In this document: positions 11,200 to 22,916 of the stretch, piece after piece
Layout of the letters: each line of letters opens with the position of its first letter
How positions within the stretch are numbered: the first letter of the stretch is position 1
From: Adiantum capillus-veneris
Lineage: Eukaryota > Streptophyta > Polypodiopsida > Polypodiales > Pteridaceae
Direction of reading: 5' to 3'
NCBI GenBank assembly: GCA_014529385.2
Contig: CM043963.1
Location: 66,041,895-66,105,894 of the forward strand
DNA length: 64,000 bases
Translations under genes and position numbers: made by a program
The notes under the pieces: model-generated
Told to the model about the DNA's origin: nothing
Databases searched by the model: none
The model's input: only the letters and a program-made list of their open reading frames with translations

Positions 11200-11963
11200 A
11201 CCATTAGAGAAAAATGGATTGGCTATATGCTGGCATAAATTGAAGAAAACTATTGAATTACCCATCCAACCTCCTCCAAGACCTTGTCCAAGGAATGAAT
11301 CACCTCCTTATCAGCTACCACTTGCTTTCAAGGACATCAAAAGAGTACTTATCTTGGATCTAGAGGGGTTACTTCTCAAGACAATTGAAATGAAACATGG
11401 AGATTCTATGCCATCTTGGGCTCAACACATGCGACTTGTGGAGGATAAAGATGAAGTTTATCATGTGGTGCGACCAGACGCACAAAGTTTTTTGGATTTT
11501 TGTGCTGAATACTTTGAGCTATGGATATGGAGTTGCTATAACTTAACAAGGGTGCAACGCATCACACAAAAATGTTTTCCTGAGCAGTATACCAAGTTCA
11601 AGGTGTTTATGAATAACAAAAATTTCCAGAATCCAAATATTATGTTAGGATTTACAAGGGTTTATCACAAAAATTTGAGTGATATTTGAGGATTTGGATG
11701 CAAACAATACCTTAATTTTTGATGACACTCCATATAGGGTGATGTGGAACATGCCAGGGACATATCTTATATTTCCAAAGATGTGGAGGCAAACTTCCGA
11801 GCAACTTCAAAACTTCTTGCAGAGAACCATAATTCCATGGTTGGTAGGATGGTTGTATGCAAGAGATAAGAGAGTCTATACATACAACACAATTGTAAAT
11901 CAGTATAGTGATTCTGAGACAAATTATGTCCTTGGTGTGTACTTGTCAACACGAAAGAATTGA
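11200..11963 (+). pseudogene. FCP1/NLI-interacting-factor-like phosphatase, second copy, frameshifted
   Basis: After an acceptor-like ttcatttcag (ending about 11,200) the frame encodes a linker, then IKRVLILDLEGLLLKTIEM, the position of HAD motif I. Next come FELWIWSCYNLTRVQRI (motif II region) and, after a one-base frameshift near 11,685, NTLIFDDTPYRVMW and a long C-terminal helix region ending at 11,963. Against the usual DLDGTL, this copy has DLEGLL: the nucleophile Asp is kept, but the second Asp and the Thr are replaced, so catalysis is doubtful. It is a paralogue of the fragment at 6,841-7,820, on the same strand, separated by satellite DNA. The upstream exons are not identified. Confidence 0.75.
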
Positions 11964-12078
11964 ATAAATATGGTCATAAGATGCTTTTTTTATTCTAGTG
12001 TGTATCTTTCAACATTTGTATAATTTGATATAGTCTTTTTTATAAAAAAACAAAGATGTGTCAATTTTATGAACACTT

Positions 12079-12190
12079 GAATGGAGTGCACCCTACTATA
12101 AGGGGACTTCAATGTACTATTGGAGTGCATCCTATTGTAAGGGGACTCTGATGTATTGCTAGAGTGCACCCAAATTTTTGGAGACTCATT
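12079..12190. repeat. ~40-bp tandem repeat, 3 units
   Basis: Three units begin gagtgca(c/t)cc and contain aaggggact; they follow each other 3' of the second phosphatase copy. The flanking 12,190-12,730 shows nothing recognisable. Confidence 0.75.
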
Positions 12191-12729
12191 TTTTATTTGA
12201 TTGGGGCCTATGTTGGGTCATATAGTAAAAGAAATTCATTTTTTGTCAATTCATATCGAGGTTGCATTTATTTGTAACTATGAGAGAATTGATGTTTGAT
12301 GTCAAAATAAAACTTGTAAGTATGGATCAGAGAATTCATGGACTTTAAATATGTGAGAGGGATCTTTTTCTTGGGCACAAATGTTTGCTTCAAGAATTTT
12401 GTCATTACATACTTTACGTGAAAGAGTTTTAGAACCTAAAAGACTTTGAAAACAAAACTATGGAATCTAAGTGCATGTATTCTTGAATGGCTTGAAAGTT
12501 GATGTATACATGCATGTCGCCTTGATGAAGATTTAGATCTGACAAGATGCAAAGCTAGAATTCTTGGACGTTACCTTTGTCAATTTGGTAATAACATATT
12601 TAACTTTCTTTTATTATGGGTGGAAAATATATTATTATGTGCATTTGGAACCTAATTGCTTGACCTTCAAACCAAGATTCCTATGTTATTTTTTCATATA
12701 CTTTTTTGTAATGAATTAATATTGTGGAT

Positions 12730-13765
12730 ACAAGGTCCACCACTTGTTCAAGCTAGATCTAAGAAAGTATATATACTGAGTCTTCAAACTAGTAAACCAA
12801 GGGAAGAGAGAAGCATGGTCCATCACTTGTCCAAGCTTATCCCTAGACAACATAGAGAGATGTTAGGTCTACTAATTGTCCAATATAGTCATGGAGAAAT
12901 GATAGAAGGTTGATCCACTTGTCCAACCTATCATCTCTAGTAAAATGGGAGGTTTGGCCTTAAGATTCACCATGTAATCAACATATACTTCATTGTATTA
13001 TGAAGAGTAGAAAAGCAAAGCTCCACCACTTGTCTAAGGTAGTTCCAAAATCAACATGGAGAGAAGCAAGCTTCACCATTTGTCCAAGATAGGTTCCATT
13101 AAAACATGGAAAACCTCATATATGTTGTACATGGAAGCTTTTTTTCCAAGGTCCACCACTTGTCAAAGCTAGGATCCATTAAAACATGGATAGAAACAAG
13201 GCTCCACAACTCGTCCAACATTTATAGCTGCAAAGTGTACCGGTAGTCTAAACTAGGCATGGGAAAATAATAGAAGCTCCACCACTTATCCAATATATTA
13301 TCTCTAATAGCATGGGAGGTTTGGTCTCAAGATTTAAAAATTGGCTAACCTGTATTTCATTGTATTATGATGAATTTATTGTCCAAGCTAACTCTATTGA
13401 AACATAGAGAGAAGCAAAGGTCCACCACTTGTCCAAGCTAGTCTCCATTGAAACAAGGAGAGAAGCAAGCTCCATCATTTCTCCAAGATAGGCTAGCATG
13501 GATAAGTGCACCTTGAAACCAACCTTCCTATGAGGCAATAGAGCATATGCTACATATTTTATGTATGCCCCATGCCTCAAATTAAGAAGTTATAGATTAG
13601 AAGTGGACCTTGCTTGAATGTCACATGCAATAAATTAAGGAAAAATAGCCAAGTGGATTGTATTCCTCAATGGATCCTTGCTTTCACAAGTTGTGAACCT
13701 TGAGTCACTTTTACATTAACTTGGACAAGTGGTGGACCTAGAAACCAAGCTCTCCATGTTGAGAT
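12730..13765. repeat. second block of the 50-bp satellite, with an inverted copy at its right edge
   Basis: The same core (tccaccacttgtccaagct, attaaaacatgga) returns from about 12,735 to 13,480. At about 13,722-13,738 the core appears reverse-complemented (ttggacaagtggtgga) next to ctccatgtt, also inverted. This block and the 8.6-10.9-kb block bracket the second phosphatase-like copy. The stretch 13,765-14,110 contains no recognised gene. Confidence 0.8.
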
Positions 13766-14109
13766 AAGTTGTAGGTAGGACAGTAGAACATAGACAACGA
13801 TAATGGATGCAATATGCTCATCTCCTAATAATCCAATTGATTGAAACCATGGTATTTTAGTTGTTTTCATTGTGTATTGTATGTGCATAAAGTTGAATGA
13901 GACCTTAAGAAAACTCAAATTTTTGGCAAAATCTCTATATTTTGTACATGATATATTGAAAGTTGTCCAACCTGGGAATTGGGATTTTCCCACTTTACCT
14001 AATATGGTCTTGTAAATTGATTAACATAATTGAGCATATATCTAAAGAGAGAAAGAGGAGGGAGAGAGAGGTGAATGGATTACACGATCAAAAAAATTCA
14101 TAACTGCAA

Positions 14110-15037
14110 AATGTTTATGAATCATCTTCCAAAAGATCTCTACATGAAGCATCATCCAATTCTAAGTCCATGGCTCCTAAATCAATAAAGAGAGGAACGG
14201 AATTGTCGTTTGTGGATGCATTGCCAGCTTCCTCATCTTTGAGTTCGTCATCCTCCATCTAAGCGTCTTCATTATCATGACAATGATCCTCGCTAAGACT
14301 TACTGCCATCGGACTTGATTCATCGACCTCCGTCTCCTCTGTTTTCACCTCATCCAAAGTCGGAGGTGGAAGAGGGTCGAAGATAGTCTCCACTTCATTA
14401 GTGGAAAAAATGGTTCTCCCCCGAGGTGTTACGGGAATTACGAACCAAAGTTTTGGTTGGTGGATTGCTAGGATATAGATGACCTATAAAATAGAAGCTC
14501 AAAGTGAGTAACATTGGTATAACTAATGATACAACAAGTAAATAAGAATAAGAAACGTACATGTCACTCACATGCTCACAATTGCCCGGTTACACTAAAT
14601 TGTCATACCTCCCTGTGTGATGCACACTAGAGTCCACCATGTAGAGGCCATTCTCATGTCGTCTAGACACATTTTCAAACCACTTGCACTCGAAGATGAA
14701 GCTATGAAAGGTTCTAAAATTAACCTTTAGTATCCTTCAATAGTTTCACAGTACCTGGCTTCATCATCACCGTCTGTGTCAAAGTTGCCCATGATGGAAT
14801 AATCCATGGTGGTTCTATGCTCGTCAATGTGGCCCATACGAAAGTGATGACCCTTTGACCACATAGAGTTAAAGGAAAGGCACTACAAAATAGAAAAATA
14901 TTTTAATTTATCAAATACATATTAAAGATAATTTTAACAAATAGCGAGACAATATGGTTTAGGTATATGAGTACTCTACCTTTGGTACGTAGCCTCATGC
15001 ATACTCCCATTCTTTGTTGGTGATGTCTTCTCCGCTG
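14110..15037 (-). pseudogene. CACTA TNP2 transposase, C-terminal part (DUF4216 and acidic tail), element 2
   Basis: Reverse-strand reading gives, directly left of the gypsy LTR, GEDITNKEWEYA (end of the DUF4218 region; element 1 has GDEVTEEEWEYS). Next come FNSMWSKGHHFRMGHIDEHR and MDYSIMGNFDTDGDDEARYC, then DUF4216 with FIFECKWFENVS and ENGLYMVDSSVHHTG. An acidic tail (VETIFDPLPPPTLDEV, then many Asp/Glu) ends at a stop near 14,118. One in-frame TAG lies in the tail. The protein continues to the right of the gypsy insertion at 34,706, so 14,110-15,037 and 34,706-37,829 are two halves of one gene. Exon borders are inferred. Confidence 0.8.
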
Positions 15038-15978
15038 TGTTAGAAGCTGGACACACCCCACTGCATCTAACTACTCGTCGGACTATTATTTTTGTAATTA
15101 TTCATTCATTGAGGAAAACCCGATTTTTCACCTTGTAAATATTGGGACTTACAGAAGTTTCCAGATTGTATCCCAGTTTTGATAGTTAGATTGAGTAGAT
15201 GGTTGATTTTGGAAATTTAGGGTTTGAGAAGTTGTAAGGTATATATACCACTTTTTGACCTTAATGAAAGGACCCTTTTGTCATTTTAAAACAAGTTTGA
15301 TGTCTGTGAGTGAGCGTACTGTGTACGAGAGAGAGAGTGTGAGCTTTGTCTTGACGCTAAGTGTGCTATGGTGGTCGGAATCGAGTGCGGAGAAGTGCAG
15401 CGTGTTGTCCCCGAATAGAGCTATGCGCCGATACCAACATTGCGCGCGTACGGTCCGGCTTTGGGAGCTCCTTCTACGAGCTTCATCGGTTGTTTGGGTG
15501 AGCATACGTTATCCGATTTCGCATTGCAGTATATCCACGCGTTCACATTGAGTAGAACTACACATTAGGCACTTCAGATTTCGGAACCGAAGACCTGCAA
15601 ATTTCGGCCAGACATCCTACGTGTTTCTGCACCGGGTGTTTTGGGTCGTGATTTTGGTTCATAGACCTTCGAGAGAGTGGCCTATAGGTATTAGTAGGGT
15701 CTCCTTCAAGTTCTATGGTGTTTCGAAAGTGTTTGATGGGTGTTCGGCTCTAGCAAACGTTGTACGAAGTTTCCTCTTTTGCACTCTTGAAGGTTGTGAC
15801 TTAGACAATTGGTAGAGACCTCTGTAGGAATTAGTTAGGAATCGGTCGAGTGTAGGTTGACACCTTATGCTTGCTTCCACACGCCTGCATGTCGAGCTTT
15901 GTCCTTAGCTGACATTACTTGTTAGGTGAGTTCTCGCTGTACATGTGCTGACGTCCGTCGCGGCGTATCCGTCCAACA
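15038..15978 (+). repeat. 5' LTR of the gypsy element
   Basis: The LTR is 941 bp with TG...CA ends. A TATA-like tatatata lies at about 15,240-15,248. At 15,610-15,623 it contains agacatcctacgtg, one half of the palindrome that recurs in the element's untranslated regions. It is matched by the 3' LTR, with a 6-bp length difference near 15,936. Confidence 0.92.
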
Positions 15979-15979
15979 T

Positions 15980-15998
15980 TGGCGCTGCTACCGGGGAC
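15980..15998 (+). other. primer-binding site, tRNA-Asp-like
   Basis: One base after the LTR, TGGCGCTGCTACCGGGGAC resembles the complement of the plant tRNA-Asp 3' end (TGGCGCCGTTGCCGGGGAT) with four differences. This primer is known from Athila/Tat-type elements; a tRNA match search would settle it. Confidence 0.65.
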
Positions 15999-16527
15999 AA
16001 AAACCTTAGGTAGGTGGCCGAGACTAATCCTTGAGGATTGGGATTTTTGGCTTGCCAAGAGTCTCACTTTACATTTAGATAGGATCAGAGGGTGGAGGAC
16101 TCTCTAGGTCTTAGAGGGAGTCTAGGAAGTGTGTGTCTGGCCTAGATCCTTCGACTTAGGTAGAGGAGGTAGACTTAGGTAGTTTTAGGTAGTAGTCGAG
16201 TTCTAGAGTAGGAGTTGGAGTGTTAGAAGCGGTGAGAGGAGAGCTTGAGAGTCCAGAGAGGCCAAAAAGAAACCAAAAACACCATTATCACCATTTCTTC
16301 ATGATAGGTAGGAGTAGAGTAAGTAGGACATCATGATTCAGATCTAGAGCATTTCATGCATGTACACTTGCTTGGTAGAATCATTACAAGTTTGTAAAAG
16401 ACGCAAAAAGACGCAAAAGTGTGGTTGAAAGACTAATTGAAGTCCAAAAGTTACTGTGAGTGTTTCTGATAGATCTACAGAGCAGCAGGAGCATTCCTGT
16501 CAGAAAAGACTTTAATTTTAAGCCAAT

Positions 16528-17393
16528 AGACATCCTACGCGTATGATGTCTACATGCCAATCTGGGAGGAATTTTGGGATTTTGAGGTGACCAGTGTGTT
16601 CAGAAGGTAGGGTTTACCCTAATTTCAACTGGAAAGTGGAAATTTGGCCATATCTTGACAGGATAACGCCAGATAAACTGAAATTGCTACACATCCTACC
16701 CAAATAGTGCCAAAACATTAACTTGAGACCAAAACCATAAGTTGGATGCATGAGTATGTCTTGCATGATACATTGAGTGACTGAAAGGGTTTTCACCTCA
16801 TTTGGGTAAGAAAATTGGGTTCAAAGTGGACTTTAGCACTTTTGACTGAAAAAGCAAAAACAGCTGAAGATTGGGACTTTTGACATCCAAATCAAAATTT
16901 AAGCATACCACTGGGATACTGACATCAAGGGGAAGTTGTGGACAAATCTGGGGTTAAACAGGCCAAAAAGACATCCTACGCGTAGGATGTCTTCTGAGTG
17001 ATTTGGGACTCCAAACTGAATTCTGAGTATACCAAAGTGATCAGCAACTCAAGGGGAGCTTGAGTCTTGAGTTTAAAGCCATTCTGAAGAAAAAGACATT
17101 CTACGCGTAGGATGTCTAATGCAAGAAAATGAAGCCAGAATTTGACTTTGAGCATTGTAAGGTGTTATATAGCCTAAGGCAAGCCTCCTAGTCAATTTTG
17201 GTCCAATTTGGAGTTGATTAGACTGATCAATACCATCAACAGGCCGTCGGAACAGATTTCCGACTCATTGACTAGCTAATAGGTGTCCAAATAAAAAAGT
17301 AAAAGCAGCTGTAAGCTCAGCACAACAAAGGAAAACAACATTGTAAAAAGCCAGGCAAAACACAGCAGGAGACATCCTATGCGTAGGATGTCT
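16528..17393 (+). repeat. 5' leader palindrome cluster (four 24-nt copies)
   Basis: Four copies of a 24-nt perfect or near-perfect palindrome (arms AGACATCCTA / TAGGATGTCT around CGCG) lie at 16,528-16,551, 16,969-16,992, 17,094-17,117 and 17,370-17,393. The second is perfect; the others differ at one base each. Sequence between the copies is also partly repeated (a ~125-bp unit with tcaaggggaagttg / tcaaggggagcttg). The leader 15,999-18,027 has no credible ORF. Confidence 0.92.
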
Positions 17394-18027
17394 ATTGGGG
17401 CATACTGCAGAGAAAATTTAGCCTGGCCTAGACAGTGAGGTTGCATTTGGCTTAAGGGTTCCAGAACTTCTTTCAGAAGTGAATTTGGACCTTGTTTGCC
17501 CATTTGACGAAGCAAGGACTGAATTCAGACTTTTTCACGTAAATTGACCAACATCTGAGGGAATACTGTCTCAGATTAGCAAACCTAACCCAGAACATCA
17601 GTAGTGTATAAAATACAATAGTGGTTGAGATTAACTCTCCATTTATACCAATCATTACTAAGATAACCTCTAGCAGATAAATGCTTTGATTCAATTGCCG
17701 AACTTAAAATGCTTGTATACAGGTATATTCAGCAACAAAGCAAGAAGTTGTGCAGAGACTGACCCATTGCCAGGTGAGTGGTTGGAATTGTGATAAATTA
17801 CATTGATAAGTTTGATGTATTTAAGATCAAGAAGATACATTGTTAGAGACCAGAAGGTGGCAGGTGACCAAGGTAGCTTAGTGTCCACCAAAGAGAGTGT
17901 AACTCAGGCAAGGCTAGATCCGCTAGCACCGATTATTGAGGAAGGTAGTGATACTGACACTTAGTCAGACAAATCTTTCTTCATGATGGGTAGTCAATAG
18001 CCAGAAGGTTTCATCTATGATGGACCT

Positions 18028-21000
18028 ATGCAAGGAGGAAGCACCTCCCAAAATCCTTTGAATGATTCCAGGCTCACGGTGATCTTCTTAGAGGGAACAA
18101 ACTCAAGAGGAGCCCTAGTCTATTCTGACTATCAAGGCCGCAAGTGCATTTGTATTGAAGAGAGGCCAGCACAAAGATTGGAGATAATCCGAGTGTATGA
18201 TGATGGAGATAGATTCCGAGACGAAAAGGGGAATCACTATTTAATAGTTAGCAACCTTGAAGATTACAACAGATATGGAGATAATGTGGCAAAAGGGAAA
18301 ATGGTTTCAGAAACTCAAGAACCGCCACCAAACATTGATCGGCCCGGAGCTATTTTTATGTATGATAAGAAAACAACTAGGATTCCAAATTATAACGAGA
18401 ATGTGGGAATCTACAAACATGAGAGTGACGGTATTGTCTCTTACTTTCGCAGCAAAGAACCATACGTAAACGAACTAAGCAAAGACAAGCTTCTTTACTT
18501 ATTCTCTTATGAAACTGCTTCGGGGAAGGGCATAGTTTTCGTTGATAGATACGGGCGAGAATACCAACGTATTCTCCCAGAGGAAGTAGAAAGAGCAACA
18601 GGTCCAGGAGCATCAACATATGCCCCTGAGGAAATACCGAGAGCCGCCCATACCCCAAGCAAGTCAACAAATCCATTTTCAGATGAGTATGACACTACCT
18701 CTCATTCCACCCGACCGCAAGCATTCAACAACCAAGACCAACCAGCAAACCAGCCATCATTGCAGGCATGGCTTCAACAGAGTGCAACAATGGAACCAGA
18801 CCGAAATCGAGATGGTTATCACGCCGCACGAGGGCTCAAGGATTTTCAAGAACCACCACACTATTCAAGGTATCAAGTAGAGAGTAAGCCAAAGACACAA
18901 GGGTCGACAGAGCCTAGAGGACCACCCATGGAACGAGTTCGAAGAGAAGAACCACCTCCAGCGAGAACCGTTAGAAATTATGGCTTAGGAGCACCATTGG
19001 GAGAGGAACCAGCCTATCACAGAAGGCCTGAGAAGGTGTATCAACTGGGACGGGGTGATCCAATGATGAGGTTTGTAGACCATCGCAGAATTAGACCTTC
19101 TCAAGTGCAAAAATGGGTAAACAAGAAATACACAGGAAACAGAGACTCAAGAGATCATGTAGCAGCCTTTGTGCGTGTAATTAGAGCCGAAGAGGTGTTA
19201 GATTTTCCTACCCAATTCGCAGGGTTTGGACTAACCCTAGAGGATGATGCTGCCACTTGGTTCGACTCTGTAGAGCGTAGAGACTTTGAGTCGATGGAGG
19301 AAGTGTTTGACGAGTTTATTGAGGAATTCTCTCAAAGGGGAATAACTCATAATACCGTCTCACAAATCCATAAATTCAAATAGAGAGATGGAGAATCTGT
19401 ACGAAAGGCAGTCCTAAGACTAAAAAGATATGTTCAATTCTGTCCTGTTGAAGAACTTCCAACTCAGTCTAGACTTATGCTGATATTCATCCAAGGACTA
19501 AGGAATGCAGATCTCCAGAAATACTTACATATGAAGAGGAGCACGACGTTGAATGAGTTGACCAAGGAGGCTCTGTGCCTTGTGGACAATTGTATAGTCT
19601 ACAAAGAAGGAGAGTTCAAGGACCTTGATGACGATTCATCTTCACAGCAAAGTGGAAGCAAGTCTTCCAAGACAACACTGAAAGGCGAAATAGCGGTAAA
19701 CCAGGAGCAGCTCGTAGATGAAGTGCTAAAAAAGATCAACTTGTACGCCAAACCCCAGGCTAAACAGCCCAAGTGGTGTGCTATTGAACAAAAATGGACA
19801 AACCATGGGACCGAGGAATGTTATTATAACAAGGGATATGTGAGGGAGAGACCTTACGCTCCCCAAGCTCCAGTAGCTTCCCCTCAAGTTCCACCGATGC
19901 CCAGATATCAAGCAGGCAACTTACCAGGACCTGTAGGTGTAGAAAGACCACAACCGGTATTGGGGCAACAACCACCCCTACCAGGTTTACGACCAGTTGG
20001 TATAAGATACACACCAACGGTAACTGAATCAGAAGAAAAGGCTTTGGTGCCTATGCATGCATATTATGAAGATCCCAATGGATATGCCGAAAACCTTGTC
20101 TATTATCCACCGGAAGAACCCTCGACACCAGAACCATGGAGCATGATAGGGAATCAAGGACCACCAACTGCTGCACAGGCTGCAGGAGAAGGAAGATATA
20201 GCTTAGATGAACGAACACTGATGTTCATAGCCAATGGAGGCATTGGTGGAGAGAGATAGGATTACGAGCAAAGAGGGGCTCAAGGAGCACCTCAAAAACC
20301 CAAGGGACCCTGTTACAAGTGTGGAGGAGACCATTGGCTGAGAGACTGTCCTCATGATGAAATCATTAGAGTCAATGCGTATTGCCCAGAATGTGGAATT
20401 ACTCATTTGATTCCCGATTGCCCTAAAAACCCGAGCAAAGGAGCAAAAACCACCCTGAACATGTTAGAAACAGTACCCTCCAGTGGAGGATCGGAAAATG
20501 AAACAATCATACCTATTCAGGCGGTAGCACGAGCCCAAGCCCAAAGAAGGACGAACGAACCCATAGTTGAAGAACCAAAAACCGATGCCCAAAGTTCAGA
20601 AACGAAAAATCAGAGAAACACTTGGAAAGTTAGAAAGGCGCGTAGGAAGTCCAGGAAAGAACGGGAGCAAGCATCCCTATCTGAGGAGTTGAAACATACA
20701 AAGAACAGATTGGAGCGGTTAGAGGATCTAGCTAGCTTAAGCTCACACACCACAACAGCCAGAGCACCCAAGGAAATAGCAGAGCCCAAAAGTGCAGGAT
20801 CAGGAGGATCTGTACTGGCAGACAAGGTAAACGAGCATTTGAATGCACTTCTAAAAGTTTATGAAGCTCGACTTAAAAAGAACCAAACCCACGAGCAAAG
20901 GTGGATGACTTATCCATATGCAGAAATAGAAAAACAGAGGTTGGATATGTGGAAAAAGATGATCGAGACGGCTCAATCATTGATGGAAGACCCGTTGGGT

Positions 21001-21549
21001 AAACCGGCAAATTGTCATGACGCACCAGCTCCAACCCCTATCCAACCAACATTAGAGAAACATGAAGAAACAAAGGAAAGACTCACTAATGATTATGAGT
21101 CCAGAGGAGAGCCTATCGTAGTGCCAAATACCACTGATGGGGCAAGTGACGGGTTCCAGCCCAAAATATTGGCAGAAATGGGTAAGGACGATAGCGGTCT
21201 AGATGATCTATGGAAGAAAATCCGTGAAGCCAACGAGGCTAATAGGATGAGTAACCCCATGAATAGCACGAGAAAAGAAAAGAATATGATCTTACCTCCT
21301 ATTGAAGAATTTGAGGCAAGTTCGCAGATAGACTTTGAGATATGTTCACAAGGGGGAGACCAAGGATCTATTAGTTCGAGGCATAGCCAACCAGACTCTT
21401 TGAGAACTTTACCCTCTTACCTGGGAGAATATGAAGCTAAGTCGGAAGTGAGACCAATCCCATCTCAAAGACTTTCTTCTAACAAGGTGATGGATTCACA
21501 AGGATTGATTGAGCTATTATCCACCCGGTGCCATGTACAATCACGTTAG
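18028..21549 (+). pseudogene. gag: gypsy gag with unrecognised N-terminal region and two zinc knuckles
   Basis: One frame runs 18,028-21,549, broken by TAG at 19,381 and 20,257. Residues 1-200 form a region I do not recognise, containing two similar Tyr/Asp/Gly-rich halves (GALVYSDYQGRKCICIEE and KGIVFVDRYGREYQRIL). A Pro/Gln-rich linker follows. From about residue 345 comes a typical Retrotrans_gag capsid: VQKWVNKKYTGNRDSRDH, DDAATWFDSVERRDF, EEFSQRGITHN. Two CCHC-type knuckles follow, CYKCGGDHWLRDC at 20,311-20,349 and CPECGITHLIPDC at 20,383-20,421, then a charged coiled-coil-like tail. Gag forms the particle and packages RNA. The start was chosen as the first ATG of the frame. Pol overlaps its last 22 nt in the -1 frame; no obvious slippery heptamer is visible there. 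Confidence 0.85.
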
Positions 21550-22841
21550 CAGAACTCCTAAGGTTAAGGCCAAACATGTGGACCACAGTAGGAAAATCCC
21601 TAGAAAAATTTGGAGTAAAAGACCCCACCTTGAAGCTCCAAGAAGGAATCAGGGAGTTGGACAGACCTAACCTAAACACTAGACCAGTACCATTGAATAA
21701 GGTTGGAGAATATTGTGAGGGAGAAGACGGAAACACCACACTACCGGTAGAATTCCAAGGAGTAGTTTCCAAAGCTATTCTTGACAGTGGAGCGGGAGTT
21801 GCTATCGCCACCAAGGAAATCTGGAAAAAATGGGAAAAACCAGCTCTGAGGGCTACCAGAATGAAACTGCAGTTGGCAGATGGGTTCATGGAGAAGCCTC
21901 TAGGACTCTTAGAAAAAGTAATTGTCACTTCGTGCGGAATCGAGTATGAGCATACATTTGCAATAGTCGATTTCGACAAAAAGAACAATTATGAGATAAT
22001 CTTGGGACGACCATTCATGTGACAACTGAATATGGTCCAAGATTGGGGTTATGACCACATATACCTTAGACATGGTGAGACAACAACTAAAATACACCTG
22101 AAAGACCATAGTTACAAAGATGTAAACCAAACACCAGTGGAAGATTTTGATTCGGCTACAGTAGCAGGATCGGAACTACCAGCATGGTTAGGGCAACCAA
22201 AAGAGCTATGGATGTGCGGAGCTTCACATTGTGGAAGCTTAAGAAGAGAGGAATGCGTCTTAGAAAGAGCAATTGAGGACAAGGAGTATATTCCGGAACC
22301 TTTTCCTGAAGATGCCTTGGAACCTCTAGAATGGGAACACATATTGGCAACGTTGGATGTCTGTACCATTACCGACAGTCCAACAACAAAATTTTGCGAT
22401 AAGGATGGCTATGATGTGCTACCCTATTACATGGTAAGCATTGTACCAGAAAAAGAGACGGTGGAACCTCCAGAACAAGAAGAGTTTTACAACTCCTCTG
22501 AACATTTGGAAATAAATGATGATGCAGATAATGAGTGTTCAGACACCTCAGGTGAGCGTGGAAATGAAGCGGAGAATATCAAGTTTTATGATTTTGCTAA
22601 TCAACACCCTAGACGCCAAGAACGCTATAGGAGGAAAAGAGCAGGAAACAAAGCCAGAGAGAACCTGGTGCCCAGGATAAAAGGTAAAACTCACTATTTG
22701 ATGCTTGTAAAAGCAGAGGATTGTGTGAAAGATCAAATATCAGGAAAATTCTCAAAAAATCGAAAAGAAAGAACGCGAGAGGAAACAAAACAGGTAAGAA
22801 AAGCTCAAACCGAAACAAAATCACAAAAATCTGAAAAATAA
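21528..22841 (+). pseudogene. gypsy protease region of pol
   Basis: Frame shifted by -1 relative to gag. VVSKAILDSGAGVAIATKEI is the retropepsin active-site loop (D-S-G-A), and NNYEIILGRPFM at the end is the matching ILG.PF strand, so about 130 residues make one retropepsin half. A TGA at 22,019-22,021 follows at once. In frame beyond it, 22,032-22,841 encodes an acidic then Lys/Arg-rich linker with no recognised domain, ending in TAA. The enzyme would cleave the gag-pol polyprotein as a dimer. The long charged linker between protease and reverse transcriptase is unusual in length. Confidence 0.8.
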
Positions 22842-22916
22842 AAAAAAGAAACAACAAAAGACCAAGAGTGGACCAAACTGGAGCGTAAACAGAAATACCA
22901 AGAACTGAAACGGTCT

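Noticed and set aside
21528-21549. Programmed -1 frameshift between gypsy gag and pol
   Set aside because: Overlap and frame fit, but no slippery heptamer or clear downstream structure is visible, and the element has other random frameshifts.
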